This document shows positions 33,360 through 46,427 of a stretch of DNA of 64,000 nt, piece by piece (the first letter of the stretch is position 1; the number at the start of each line of letters is the position of its first letter). The notes under the pieces were generated by a model. The model saw nothing but the letters and a program-made list of their open reading frames with translations. It was not told where the DNA came from and did no database searches. Source of the stretch: Cyathus striatus (taxonomy: Eukaryota; Basidiomycota; Agaricomycetes; Agaricales; Nidulariaceae); NCBI GenBank assembly GCA_025738555.1, contig JAOVFP010000008.1:1798001-1862000 (forward strand), written 5' to 3'. Made by a program: the position numbers and the translations under genes.

Positions 33360-33990
33360 ACAAATAGTTCCCACACTAGCTAACAGTCTGGGACCTCTAC
33401 CTTAGCTACTAAATACAACCCAGATATATTATGCTGTTTGTAAGTAGCACTTAGAATAGGAAATAAATGTTTTATAGTGGGTACAAGTGTGCTAGGCATA
33501 TTAATTGGCTCAATGACAGAGTGAGATATTGGTTTAAGCCACTCAGTAAATCATTCATGCTCATCATATGAATCTAATTTCAATATCTTTGAAAATGCAT
33601 TCATCTTCAATTCAACTTCTGTAATAAATGTTTCTTCATCTACTTCAGTATTTTCATTTGAAGTGAACAACTTGTAAATATCTTCATTTAATTGCTCATA
33701 AAGTGCTCTACTTAACGCATTCATCCAACTAGTATGAGCTTATGCATGTTCATCTTGTAGTGATAGATTTTGTTGTCTTGCATGTAAGTTTAGTAAATCA
33801 GTATTGTTGGTTAATGTTAATAGCAGTAATATAACTGTATTCAAGTTAATTTCTGAACTGAAGTTGTCTTCAATAAATTGTGCAAATATAGAAAATTTAA
33901 CTGATGAAAATGGATCTTGCATTGCTGAAACTGCAGGAAATAACCCAATGAAGATATAAAATACAATCAAACTGCTTAATATCTTTCAGA
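33360..33990 (-). pseudogene. Unidentified relic with near-continuous reading frame
   Basis: The minus strand reads through about 200 codons with only a few stops: NNTDLLNLHARQQNLSLQDE, stop, WMNALSRALYEQLNEDIYK, EVDEETFITEVELKMNAF, stop, FTEWLKPISHSVIEPINMPS. Codon-like composition and acidic/leucine content suggest a former protein-coding exon. No family is recognised. It may be the N-terminal part of the CxC gene or a neighbouring transposon gene. Confidence 0.35.
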
Positions 33991-36569
33991 TATTTCTGTT
34001 AGTCGTAATTGTCAGTAGAAGGACCAGAGCTATATAATTTAAGAAATCAGTTGGAAAGGATTAGCATCAACAAGACATCAATTGTTTGTTTCATGTTGTT
34101 GAGTCATGTGACAAGTTAAGTAATTCTTAAGTACTTAGAATAGAAATCCTAAATACAATAATAATATTCAAATCCTGAGGTGTGATTTCAGTAAGTTTGA
34201 GGGGTGCAATTGTGTCTATTCCAAATTTAGACAAATTAAAAATAGAACAAGTTAAACTTGGGCTATTCTTGTTCACACATCAAAGTATTCAAAGTCAAGT
34301 TCAGATTCAATTCAGTATCACAGTATATATTTCTTGGTATCAAAATGTCTCATAACTATATCTGATTCTCATCTTTACACACCCTGTTAGTGGGAGGGAA
34401 GAATGCCTGGCAGTTCCTGCCATTTCATTCCCTCCTCACTCATCTATATACATTTACAGACACATTTAGTTACTGCTTTGATCTATACTAATTACTAATC
34501 TTATTCCTAGGTTTCTCTATTGTTCTAGCTCAGCCATTGCTGCAACCAATTACACATGCATGCACATGCATGTCTATGTCATGACAGGCATCTATATGGG
34601 CAGCTCATTGATTTATTTTCATTTTGAGCATTGCTTATATCATCAAGTATGTGTGGCACATCAGTATTGCAACAAAACACCATTGCTGCGACATGTTGCT
34701 TGTACTGCTATCTTTTCTCTTTCTTGTGATCTGCACATGGGTTGCACATGGTCTATCAGCTTCATTCTGTGCATAGCTAGTGCACTGTCTGCATAGCTTT
34801 GCTCATGTTCTCATGCTCTGGGCTGGTTCTAGGGTCTGGGTGCTGTCTGTGTTCTGTATTCAACTCTGCATGCATTCTTGGTTTGGTCTGTAACTCTGGG
34901 TGTACATCATATTGTATAGTGGGATCAGTAGAGTGCTAGCAAGTGTCAGATAACTTTGGTTTTATGAATAAAAGAGGTATGTATTTGTTTAATTTGTTTT
35001 AAACCATGCTGATGTGGAGTTTTTATGTCTTTTATATAGTTTTATTTGTTTTTAATCCCTTGATGAGTTATGGGAGGTGGCACAGGAACTCAGCCCCTCC
35101 CCACATTGTCCTAATCACACACTCAGGTGGTAGTTCCATAAATTCGGAATGAGAAAATTGAAATTAAAGTATGTTATTTTTATCTACTAGTGTATCATCT
35201 CCCCCACACTAACAAATAACTGTCCTCAGTCACATTATTTTTGTGTTATCAGGTTGTTTCAGAATTTAGGTCTTAATACCCTATGCTCTACCTGTACACC
35301 AGAGCTTTTCAGTGCCACCATGTGTTTTTATGGATGGGTTTGTATTGCAGACCCCTTTCTGATCTCTTGGTCTTTTTCAGAAAAGTTATGCAGTCAAGCT
35401 CTATTGTTCTTGGCCTTATCTCATACTGATGGTCTCAGCAGCTGGTGGTATATGACTTATAGAGGCTGAGAGTTTGTGCTGTTTGCAGAAATTTCCCTCT
35501 ACTTCGTATTTCATTCTCCAGGCATACAGTATGTCTGTTTTTATCTTTTCTGTTATTTCTTTAACTGACTGTCCTGTCAATTTTTAGATATGACTTCCAC
35601 TGGTGTCTCACTGCTCGACCTCCATGAGGTTATCAACAAGCTTGTAAAACTCAGCCCAGAATGTCATTGTGACTGTTAGGTGGTCATGATGTGTCCAAAA
35701 TGGGAGTTGCTGAATGTGCACTGTGTGCTGTCATTCAAGGTAATTGATACCTTAGGTGTTCGGCAGGAAGTGACTTTATTTGTACCTAGCACCTGGGGGT
35801 TGAGGGATACTGATCGTATGTATTCCTGCAAACTCCTATGATATGGGATGTACAGTAAAGACTGTAAATGGGAGATGAACTGTGGGGCTTTGCTAGGTTT
35901 GCTTAGAATTTGGCCCGTGACTGGTATTGTACAGCAAAGGCTGTAAATAGAAGATGAACTGGGGGGGTTTCTGGGGTATATGGCTAAAGCTGTATATGGT
36001 AACAATGACTGCTAGGAACACTAAGAAAGCTTGTATGTACAGTGAAGGCTGTATAAAAAGATTGGTGCTGTGGTGAAGGTTGAAACGAAGTTGAGGGCCT
36101 TGGTTGTTTCTGACTGTAGCTTGGTGGCTGCAGTGCATAAACTAATATGTGCTGCTACTGAATAGATATGATAAAAGTGACATTGAGATTTGATATGTTG
36201 AGTTGAGCTGCATTACATTGAGTTGAGTTGAGTTACTTTGATATTACTGTGAATATATTTATACAGTGAGTTGAGCTGCGTCATTTACATTACTAATAGA
36301 ACTGAAGAAAAGCACAATAGATTCTGTATCTAATGTGTAAGAATAACTACTGGGGATGAACAGGTGAGTAAGATCCTAGCTAGTGGCAGGCTATTTGGTA
36401 ATGGATAAAACTCTGGTGAGTAGAATCCTAGCTGTCAAGCTGTGGTAAAATGGATAAAACTACTGTCCAAGGCTCAATTCCTCTCTCCTTTTATGCTCTT
36501 TTCCTCCTACTGCTGACTAATCCTATCCAAAACCAATCCTACATTGTCCTTCAAATTTGGTAATGGTAG
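33991..36569. other. CpG-poor repeat-like DNA, no gene recognised
   Basis: No coherent coding frame. Local features are short purine/pyrimidine runs and a 35.9-36.1 kb stretch with repeated TGTAAATGGGAGATGAACTG-like segments (three approximate copies). Probably old transposon sequence. Confidence 0.4.
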
Positions 36570-37030
36570 ATCCATTGTCTTGAGGTGGAGGCTGTGCAGA
36601 ACAATGGTGTTCAAGGAGATGAGTCAGGTCTTGAACAATGGTGACAGAAATAGTATTACATTGTTCTGGTGATGAACAATGGAATTCTATTTATAGATCC
36701 CAATAAACAATGGGCATGAAGACAATGGGTGAATAGGAGGACATTGTTCTGCACAATAGATGCAAAAGAACAATGGAGTCCTATTATTAGAAACAATGGC
36801 ATATCCTTGGTAAGCAAATGCATAGGCATTGTTCTGAACAATGGGTGTGAGGAACAATGGAGTTCTATTATTAGAAACAATGGCATGTCCTTGGTAATTG
36901 AATGCATAGGCATTGTTCTGAACAATGGGTGTGAGGAACAATGGAGTTCTATTATTAGAAACAATGGCATGTTCTTGGTAATCGAATGCATAGGCATTGT
37001 TCTTGAACAATGGGTGTGAAGAACAATGGT
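36570..37030. repeat. 84-bp tandem repeat rich in ATTGTT/AACAAT palindromes
   Basis: CATAGGCATT recurs at 36821, 36905 and 36989 (period 84), with a fourth partial unit upstream. Each unit contains CATTGTTCTGAACAATG, a perfect palindrome, and several separate AACAATGG words. It is open in one frame on each strand because 84 is a multiple of 3; this is not evidence of a protein. Confidence 0.88.
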
Positions 37031-37469
37031 GTCCTATTTTTAATGGTATTGATTATTGGTCACCAAGATGTTGGGTATTGACTTGTGTTTCCATATGTTT
37101 GTTTCTTGAGAAGCAGTGCCTCATGAGAATTATTTGGTAGTGTATTTGGAAAGATCTGGATGATGTGGATTCTGGACATCAGGCCATATAGCCATATGTG
37201 TGTGTTTATGACTAATCAAGTTTCACCCATGACAGCACTCACATGAGTGGCCTACATATAGTGTAATACACATAACAATAATAATGCTTTTATAGTGTAT
37301 TGGTTACATGCAAAATGCATGAGTATGTTGTTATGTAATCATTGGATGGGCCTGTGTTTGAATCATGCTGTGGACAGCATATGTATTTATTTTAATTCAG
37401 TATTAGTACTTATTGTAGTATTAATTAATATAAAGTAAATGTCAACTGACTATTCAAATGTTCCAGCAG

Positions 37470-37740
37470 GAGTCCTGTTGAGTCCAGTTGGATTCCATAT
37501 GGATTTAGTTCACTGGAATTCCTGTTGAACCAGCCAGACCCCTGCTATTCAATAGATTCCAGGTGGACTCCTGGTGGACTCAAGATGGACTTAGCAGGAC
37601 CGGACTTGATGAAAATGGCTGAACTTACAGCTAAAATATGCTAAGCCAAAGTCCAGCCGGAGTCCATCAGGAATCTGTGGAATCCACAGAGTCCACCCAG
37701 AGTCTGGACGGAATGGGGGGGTGAGTGTAAAGACCTCCCA
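37470..37740. repeat. Degenerate GAGTCC/GGACTC-rich repeat
   Basis: Many imperfect GAGTCC, GGACTC and GGAGTC words at irregular spacing, similar in style to the ACATGGAGT array at 29.7 kb. No coding function seen. Confidence 0.55.
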
Positions 37741-37839
37741 TTTTTAGTGAGATAAACAGCACAACAATGAAGTAGATAGTATTGTAACATCTTAAAGAGC
37801 ACATTCATGAATTAGGGAGTATTATAATTAAGTAGACAG

Positions 37840-38660
37840 CACTATAGAAATGTAGAAGCCACTATAACAAACTAGAGAGCACTGTGGACTGAAAGATGAA
37901 GGCTGGAGCTGGAGAACAAAGCTGAGGACTCTGAAACAAAACTGGGAGCTACAAAACAAAGATGGAGACCAGAAAATCATGCTGAGGGATAAAGAACAAT
38001 AGTGGAGACTGGAAGCCAAATGCTGTGGACTACACAATGAAGCTGGAGACCAAGGAATGAAGCTGAGAGATAAATAATGACACTGGAGATTGGAACACAA
38101 AGCTGGGGACTCTAGACCAAAGCTGAGGAATAGATAATGAAGCTGGGAACTGGAAACCAAATTCTGGGGCTGAAGAATGAAGCTGGGAACTGGGGAATGA
38201 AGCTGGGAACTGGAAACTGAAGCTGGTGGTTGGGGAATGAAAATGTGATCTGGAGAAAAAGCTGGTTACTCTGGAATGAAGCTGTGAACTACAGAACAAA
38301 GATAGAGACCAGAGAACAAAGCTGTGTGATAGAAAACAATACTGAAGACTGGAACATGAAGCTGAGGACTCTAGAACAAAGCTGGGAACTTTAGAACAAA
38401 GCTGGGACTATAGACCAAGGGTGAGGGAGAGATAATGAATCCAAGGACTGGAAAATGAAGGCTGGAGTTGAAGAATGACACTGGGGGCTGTAGGAAAAAG
38501 CTGTAAGGTGGAGAATGAACCTGGAGCTGTAGAATGAAGATGAGAACTATTGAATGAAGGCTGAGTCTGGGGGATGAAGGTAGGGACTGGAGAACTAAGC
38601 TGAGAGATCTGAAACGAAGAGGAGAGTTTGAGAATAAAGAAAAACCCTCAAGATGAACCA
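37840..38660. repeat. Long degenerate minisatellite (AAAGCTGGGAACTGGA type)
   Basis: About 820 bp of imperfect units near 20-30 bp, such as GAATGAAGCTGGGAACTGGA and ACAAAGCTGAGGACT. The minus-strand ORFs here are Ser/Leu/Phe-rich shadows of the repeat. Confidence 0.8.
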
Positions 38661-38989
38661 GAGATCTCAAGACTGAGCTACAGTCTTACAGAGTGTAAGG
38701 CTGAAGCAGAGGGCTTCATAGCATAGCAAAAGCAGAAAGAAGTATAGAGTGTTAATGTGAAGCAGAAAGTCATAGAATGACACAAAGAATGTCAGTGTGA
38801 AGCAGAACCTCTGTGGAGAGGTTAATCAATATGTGTAGTCTATTATATAATACAACCCTGTGTACTAAACAAAATGCATAACTAATTCTGACACAAGTCA
38901 AAAAACCTTTCAGTTCATAATACAACTTCACAGGTATCTTTTAAATACATATGTATTATTAATATATATCTATGTCTAGTATTGTTTTT

Positions 38990-39111
38990 GTAGCTGTAGT
39001 AGTTCACAGGTGTGTACAGGTTGCAGGTACATGGAATCTGACCTGCACCCATACCTGTTGACACCCTTACCTGTGACCTGTGCAGGTTTGGTCAACCTGT
39101 ACACATCCCTA
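38990..39111. mobile_element. Terminus of a hAT-like element (remnant)
   Basis: The segment ends ACCTGTACACATCCCTA, which reversed is TAGGGATGTGTACAGG, the same TAGGGATG start as the hAT at 24217. It is rich in subterminal ACAGGT/ACCTGT words. The matching opposite end and TSD (expected GTCTGACC) were not found, so the element is truncated or non-autonomous. Confidence 0.45.
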
Positions 39112-39179
39112 GTCTGACCAGACCCTTTCCTTCCTCACCTTATTTCCAGTATTAATTACCAACATGCCAACTATTGATC

Positions 39180-40497
39180 TTTAGAGAATGCCAAGGAGAT
39201 TTCAGCAGCCCCAGCCTCTATAGAAGAAAAAAGCTTTTCCTTACCCCAGAATCCAGAATGCTTGGCAAGTACACCACCCCTGGACACTGACAGAATTTGT
39301 CAGGAATGGCAACAATAATGTGGCAGAATTATCCATGAGATCTATGCCACTAATCTTGGTACCATGACCAACCCAGCTGATTCTGACAAGATTAGACAGA
39401 CTATTCAGGATCCTAGTAGGACCTTCTCCTGCAAGAATGCCAACACCAAGACTTCTCCACCAGCACCCAGCACCTGTTTTACCTGCTGAGAACCCAGACA
39501 TGCCACAAAGGACTGTCTCTACACAGCTCCCTGGTTCCCTGAACTATATTCACACACATCAAAGAGGAACAATGACTCCAGCACCTTCAAGCCAAGGGTA
39601 AGAAGCACATGGATGATCCTACAAGGTGACCCAATGATCCTGACTCAGAACAATTTGAATGGCTTGAATCATTGAACAGGGAGAATGCTACATGTACAAA
39701 GGGACACTCCTCAGGACACCAGGGAGATTGCTACTGCAATCCTATGCACTTGGATGGATCAAGAAGCCGAGAGTGGAGAGATGACAACAAGGCCTCAAGG
39801 TTAAGTCCTAGGAGAACTACTTCAAGGAAAGTATCTGAGCCAACAGGGCCACTGGGAGCTGTGCCTGGGGTGAACACCTTGACTAAAGGACATTCCAATG
39901 ACAGGTCTGCTGCAGACTATGATCTAAACCCAGGGTTTGATTATGATGCAGAATGTTCTTGAAGTTCAGGTAAACTTCAATCTTATGTGGGGGTAATGTT
40001 ACAGTTTTCCTTACTTTTTCTATTTGTCTTCCTATAATTTGTCATTTGTTTACTTATAATTCTACATGTTTGGCTATGACCTGGGGCTGTTGCCAAACAC
40101 TTTATATTTAGCTTTCTTTTATTCTTACATTTTGACTTGTTACGACTCATTGTACTATACTTAGTTTATTTTCACACTTCTCTATTGTGCTGCAGCAATG
40201 CACAGTCAATGTGCAGCACCTTGCTTTATTTATACTTATAATCCCTTAGCCCTAATTTATTAGTATGAGCTAGTTTGTATTTGAGCAGTAGGAACTTGGG
40301 CTGTAGAGCTCAAGCTTCAGCTTAAATTGAACTTGATCTACTTTGATTCATTCAAACTCTAGCTTGAGTCTAAACAACTTAAGTAACTGTAAATAGAGAC
40401 TTCACTTCAATACTGATTAACTTGTTCCTTGAACTCATTAGTCATGTGAGTATCAGACTTGTACAATTAATGTCTTGACCAGAACTTAATTGTAACA
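39180..40497 (+). mobile_element. LTR retrotransposon relic: gag fragment plus 3' LTR (family C)
   Basis: The plus strand contains a degenerate zinc-knuckle (CFTC, stop, EPRHATKDC near 39475-39520) and further Gag-like sequence. The purine-rich TGTGGGGGTAA (39986-39996) is followed by an LTR starting TGTTACAG (39997) and ending TTGTAACA (40497), about 501 bp with inverted ends TGTTACA/TGTAACA. No 5' LTR was found. The right edge of the window has the same arrangement. Confidence 0.55.
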
Positions 40498-42303
40498 ATA
40501 GGTGCAAGCTTGTAAAAGACAGATGAAATAGATGGAGACTATATATTATTACTAATTAAGCATTTATGCATAATCTCAATTTAATCTAGCTAGCCTGTGT
40601 GGAAGGAGATAGGAGACAACAAAGTCTGTTGGCAGGAGCCTGGGCATTAGTGTAGAAGTAAATGGAACTCTGGTTAATGGAATGAAGTCTATTAGACCAC
40701 ACAAGAGACACATTCAAAACAGATTATGTAATCCATATGCAGAAACTGATGTGACATGTTTATGCATTGTGGGATCAAAGTATGGGAGGATAATGGAGCA
40801 GACAAAGGTAGGAAGTACTTAGCTAGTAGAAAGCATGTTGTAAAACAAATGAAATAAAAGGGTCGTAGCAGATCTGAGCTCAAAGTGCAGTTCTGTAGGA
40901 AATACTGAGTGAACAAAAGATGGATTTCTCCCTCAACAGGAAGTGAGCTTAAATACAATCAAAAGCTGGTCTGTGCAATGCATTCTCTTGTGTCACAGAC
41001 CTCAAGTCTCTAAACAACACTATTCTACACCATGTCAAGCAACAAGAAAAATATGTCAAAAATTACCAGTAAAGGAAGAACTTTGCTTGGTGTTTCCAGG
41101 CACAGCCCTAAGAGCTTGAGAGCTATTTGTGACTTGCTTCTGTTCCTCCAGAACAGAGTAGTCCCTCAGCATCCTGGTTACAGCTCCATATCACATCTCA
41201 CCAGGTCTGCCTGTTCCTAGCAATCCCCAACTCAAAGTAAAAAAAGGTAAGTAAAGTCAAGAGAAGTGAAAGAAACAGTAAAATAAAACTACTATCAGCT
41301 GTTAATCTTTAACCCCACACCAGTCCCCCTCATGATTGAAAGCCACTGACAGGAGCCAGACAGCTTCCTTGAAACTTGTATCTATGCACCTCCTCCCTCA
41401 AGCAATCCTAATTTGGGTGTTTGGCAAGTCCTAACAAGAAAAATAATTAGTAATCATGATTTGACAATCTGGGCCCTGGCATCATCTTCAATTTAAAGTC
41501 CCAAAGTAAGCTTCTCTCATCCAGACTAGTCATGACTAATATTCATGAGTGACTCCAGAATGTCAGCTACACCTGAGGTATTTCATATGTAGAGCAGGCA
41601 CTTCACCTGCACTACAAAACTCACCATTTTATGAGCTGTATTTATGCAAATCACATGACTATTATCTTGAAAGATAACAATAAAAAATAAAAAATAGGGC
41701 CAGCAAGTGGCAGGGCCCACTACCTTCTCATTTAACAGACATTTACCATTAGAAATACTATTCATTATGGAGGAAATTGGATTAAGAAAGAATAGGTAAT
41801 AAAAAGCTACATTAATAATTGAATAGGTGGATAACACTGAGAGTTCAAACTTCTCATTCTTGATGGAATGTTACTGGGCATATGAAATCGAAATTAGAAC
41901 CCGGGCAGTCAGCACAATACTTGAGAGTATGACAGAATGGGAATGCTGTGCACAATGAGATGGACAGTGCAGACAAGGAAGACAAGGGAGATGTAGGAAT
42001 CAAATGATAACACATATTCCTATGACTCTCATGTGGTATCTTACTGACAATGAGCTTGGAACATGAGAGACATGGATTGAGTTGAAAATCATAGATAAAA
42101 TATATTATAACTATGTACAAAAATAATATACTATTGTATGCTGTAGGCAAGTACAATAAGGTCTGGAAGATGTAAATAAAGAAAAAACCACAACACTAAA
42201 CTATGCAAAGGGTGACAGTAACAGTGAGTGTTGGAGATAGCATTGGATTGGCAGAGGTTATGAAGATGTTGATGTCTTGTTCACAGATGTGGCGCTGACA
42301 TTG
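40498..42303. other. CpG-poor relic DNA, no gene recognised
   Basis: No family could be assigned. It contains copy 2 of the 22-bp AGGTAGTGGGCCCTGCCACT motif (41704-41725). Short ORFs are judged random. Confidence 0.4.
41704..41725 (-). repeat. Recurrent 22-bp motif, copy 2
   Basis: Identical to 1697-1718 over all 22 bases although the flanks are unrelated. See the entry at 1697. Confidence 0.5.
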
Positions 42304-43608
42304 TCACACAAAGGACCAAGGTATCACATCGTCAATATGGTGATTAAATGAACCCAGATGACTGGAAGGCAAGGGAAAAGGAGTGGTGAGCACAGGAGGG
42401 AAAGGCCCCCCAAACTGAGGCCCAGGCTGCTTGTCTTGTGGAAGTGGCTCAGGATACATCACCTCTGGGAACAGGGAGGCACCCTCATACATGTTAGGGG
42501 TACCACCCATGTCATCACCAAGGTTGCCTATGATGGGGGTATTGAGGAAGTCAGAGAAGGGGGTGTCATGGAGGGGGGAGTTGAAGCTGTCAAGCATCCC
42601 AGGGACAGTGCTTGAGAGTGTCATCAAGAGCACTGGGTTCATGGGAACAGCCATGTCAGGTGAGACTGAAGAGTTGGAGTCAGCCATAGAAAGGTAGTCA
42701 GGGAGGTTAGGCATACTCAAGGAGACGATGTTCACAACATCCTCTGGCCCAAGGCTGAGAGCCTGCATGGACTCCATATCAATCTGTTGATACTCATTCA
42801 TATTGTTGTTGGAGGGAAGCATGGAGGTTGAAGCATTAGGTGTAGCTGAGGTATTATTATCAGAGGTCAAAGATAACATTCATAAATAGTTGTTTTCCAT
42901 GGACTCAAAATTGGAAAGAGGCTGTTCAGTAGTGCATACTGGGATGTTGAGTGTCCAAGGACAGTTCAATGGGGTGGTTTGGGTTACAACACATTGAGAA
43001 GACAGTTGAGATAAGCTCAAAACTGATATTTCAAGTGGAGTAGAGGAGAAGGGTCCTGTATGAGTGTTCAAGGTGAAAGCAACATTCACAATTGAGTGAA
43101 CATCTTGACTGAGGTTAGAGTAGTTGTATGGGAAAAAGCCAGAAATGGCAGAAGAGTTGTGGGTTGAGGTGTTTTGAGCACTAGTCAATGACACCATTGA
43201 TGGTAGCCACAGGGATTGTTGATCTCTGAGGGTATGCATTGTCAGCTCTTGCTCTACATCAACAGAATCACTTGAAGCATAGTTCGACGCTGAGTCATGA
43301 GTGTAAAAATCGTTACAAATCATAAAATGTTCCATTGCATGTAGCAGAGAGAAGAGGAGAGAGCCTGAAGGCTTACTCAAAAGCTGTGTTTCAGAATTGT
43401 GCTCAGAGATGTGATTCAGATTATGCATGGTGGCAGACTCCAAACCAGTCACTCTCTGCACATTCAAGTCAGCTAACGCCATTATATCCGAAGAAGTTGA
43501 ACTTGAATGCACTATGAGCGACTGGCAAAACTTGTAAGGTCGGTCACGTGATTCCATTTCCCATGGGCACTCGATTGCCTTCCGCTTCGCTTGCCGCTTG
43601 CATACCAT
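42304..43608 (-). pseudogene. Unknown Ser/Asn-rich protein with N-terminal Cys motif, one TGA
   Basis: The start ATG at 43608 gives MVCKRQAKRKAIECPWEMES then RDRPYKFCQSLIVHSSSTSS and MALADLNVQRVTGLESATMH. The frame continues, low in complexity (Ser, Thr, Asn, Pro), to a TGA at 42880-42882, and then for 191 more codons to DDVIPWSFV. A diverging paralogous N-terminus at 46560-46791 shows C-x2-C before the shared ECPW...YKFC, so the motif may bind zinc. No known family is recognised. The single stop suggests recent loss, readthrough or a CpG-derived mutation. The 5' 330 bp keep CpGs. Confidence 0.55.
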
Positions 43609-43650
43609 ACATTAATAATCGCACTCCACATCCTAAATCCCCCCGAAGGT
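43270..43650 (-). promoter_or_regulatory. CpG-retaining 5' region of the 43.6-kb gene
   Basis: In a CpG-poor neighbourhood this stretch keeps many CpGs (TTCGACGC, GGTCGGTCACGTG, CCGCTTCGCTTGCCGC, CCCCCCGAAGG). It covers the first exon and upstream flank, as expected if a promoter stayed unmethylated while the body was methylated. Inferred from base composition only. Confidence 0.45.
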
Positions 43651-43707
43651 TTAACAGGTGCAGCCTCATATAATTATTGATCATTGTAATATACTATAAG
43701 TGAGCTT

Positions 43708-46427
43708 CTACAGTTCTACTAGGTCATCTGCCTCAACCTCTGGGACTGTCTCATCTTCATTTTCAGCAGTTATAGTTTCCTGTTCATCAACACACACAGT
43801 TTCTTGTTGATGTAATATTGTATCCATAGCTACTGCTATTTTATCTGGAATAGATATGTCAGCTTTTCTTCCTGGTTTGAAGATATGTACTTCATTTCTG
43901 TCCATGTGATTACAGAGCTTTGAAATTGTGTTTGTCATATCAGGATGAGTATGGTGAATTGTCCTGTGCTCTAGGTGGAAGCCATTCTCAACTGATACAT
44001 GACATTGACGATAAAATTCAATCAGAGGTGACTCTTTGATGATGTGATCAATTGTGTGATTTGAGCTTCCTCCACTAAAGATTACCTTTACTTTTGTAAG
44101 TAGCTGATTAATATTGTTTATGACTATGATAGTTCTTACTTTTGTGTATAGATTATTTCGTTCTACTAACCAGTCAACACCTCGGAAGCCATGTTCCTTT
44201 CCAGTTGGATTACACAACCAATTCATTCGTATTATGTGCCTGTGAGTGAAATTAGTTTTTAGTTTGAAACAGTAGCTAATTCACCTTACTGCAACTCAGG
44301 AGAATAGACTTCTCTCATATTTGTCATAAACTGCAGCATCTGTGATGCATATTTATGTTTTCCATTGGCTTTGAACATGTAGACCCATGGTAAGACTGTT
44401 GCTTCTACATGTCCAATATCTCCTGAGTTCATTGCATGACTAAGTTCTACATATAAAAGCTCATCCCTGTTTCGCAAAGCCTTATTTTCAAATACTTTGT
44501 CACGTTTATCTACTGGATTATCTCATGCTTCACTAATGGAAGGAGTTGTTGCAACATATTTTTCAACAATTGCCTCTGACATCTCCATAATTAAACTCCA
44601 GGATGGCTTTGATTCTGCAAACTTTTCTAGAGTGTTCCATGATGTATTGTGTGCTTTTGCCTCTAGTCTCCAGCAATCCAATATGGAAGCCCATAAATCA
44701 TGGTGTATCACATCATGCATCATATGAAACCCAGGTTTGCTTCCAAATTTTAGTGAGTCTCCTGGGCATAAAATACCAGCATGATTGAAAAGACTATTGA
44801 CATCTGTTCTTACAGATTTTGATTGAACCCAGATTATCCAAATTGTATCAGCACAAGCCATTTTGTAATGAAATAGTCCAGGTAAAAATATAATGTACTG
44901 AAATCGCTGCCCAGGTGTTTCCTCTATTCTTTGAGACTTTTGAACAGAGTCTAACCTTTCCTTTGTCAGGAGATCACCATGAAATATTAATATGAATCCA
45001 GTCATATCTTTATCTTTGTGTATGTTAAACTTCTTGCTGCTGGGTTCACCAATTCCACCCTGTCGAAGCAAATTCTTAACAACATCAATATTTCCATCTA
45101 CTGTTGATTCTTTTATATTCATTGCTCGACAAGGTATTTGAGTTGTTTTGTGCTGAGGAATTTTATTAATTGGTTTTGGCTGGCCTAATTGTGCTGCAAG
45201 ATATTCAAACCCTTTTGCACAATGAAGTAGTATGTCTTGTACATGCCATGCAAAGTTTCCACGGAGTTTACTAAGTCTCTCTCCAGGAACTTGGTCATTT
45301 GATGTACTTTGTTGGTGAAATTTTAGCATGTCATTGAGATCAATTTTAATAGGTATATCTCTTAGAGAAGGATTTAATGGGTTTTTTTTCCATAACTCAT
45401 CAGAACAGCAAAGATGCTCCTTATGTTCAATACCATATAGTGGTATAGCTGTAGCTGATGTTGCACTGACAAAATTGGATGAGCCTTTTTCAACAGTTGG
45501 TTCAGATTTCCTGAAATAGACATCAAAATTATCATATGCAAATGCTGTTGTGAGCTTTCCAACAGAGTCTCGTAGTCGCATGCTAGCATTTGAGGAAAGT
45601 GAGTTAATGGCATTATGAATTGATGTTAGGCTAATTGATAGGCCTGCATGAGCCAGTGTCTCAACAACACACTCAGGAACATTATTTGAGTGAAGGAATA
45701 TCCCAAGAATAGATTGTAAGTAATTGCAGTTCTCATTTGTGCTTTGAAGAAATATACTTATGGCAACAACTGATTTCTAATAGGTAGTATTATGTTCATT
45801 TAAGTATTGTATTACAATATAATAGTAACATATTTCACTTACAATGGATAAAAGAGCTGTATTTCGATTTACAGCATTGCGAGCTCTCTTTGTTTTCCTA
45901 TCATCACTTGCCGAGTTTTGATCTTGATTTTCTACAGAAGTATCCCCAGTTTGGCTCCCACTTTTATTAGGATCGATTTGACTATTTTCTTGTTGACCAA
46001 TTACTGATTTAGAAGGTCTCAGCCATCTTCTTTGAGGGTTTGCATCCAAAAATGCATTGACAATGTCCCAAGTATATGGTGCCTTCTCCCTAATAGTCAT
46101 TGATGCTTTCTTCATAAATTCTTCCTCTAGGTATGCATCTGTTGCATGTACTGCACCATATTGGAGGCCATTGTGTTTTTGTGAGAGCTCTACAAGTTCA
46201 TTGCACAATGATTCTTTCACAAGAGAGAATGCCCAGCCAAATATTGAAGCTGTATCTGCAGATTTATGCAGCTTCATGCATATGCTTACTGCATCATTTT
46301 GTAGTGTTTGATGGGATTCTGATTCATGAAATACAGTATCCAGAACACCTTGAATAAAAGTTGAGACAGTGAACCCATTGGTTTTGAGACATTGTTGAAC
46401 AGCTTGCAGTCGAGTATGGAGGTCCAT
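43708..46427 (-). pseudogene. DUF6589 protein, nearly intact (867 codons, one TGA)
   Basis: DUF6589 proteins are abundant in Agaricomycetes and usually lie among transposons; their role is unknown. Three exons join in phase: 46427-45843, 45776-44290 and 44239-43708 (introns 66 and 50 nt). Seen are an N-terminal helical region (LHTRLQAVQQCLKTNGFTVS), an Arg/Lys/Asp linker, then FAYDNFDVYFRK, PSLRDIPIKIDLNDMLKFHQ, FIL-x-HGDLLTKERLDSVQ, FLPGLFHYKMACADTIWIIW, HDVIHHDLWASILDCW and the C-terminal INWLCNPTGKEHGF...VDWLVERNN...ESPLIEFYRQ...IHHTHPDMT. The only lesion is TGA at 44523-44525 (GCA TGA GAT), where Arg is likely. CpG-depleted throughout. Confidence 0.8.

Noticed and set aside
36570..37030. 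CRISPR-like regular repeats
   Set aside because: The 84-bp units are contiguous without unique spacers and the genome is fungal; it is a tandem repeat.
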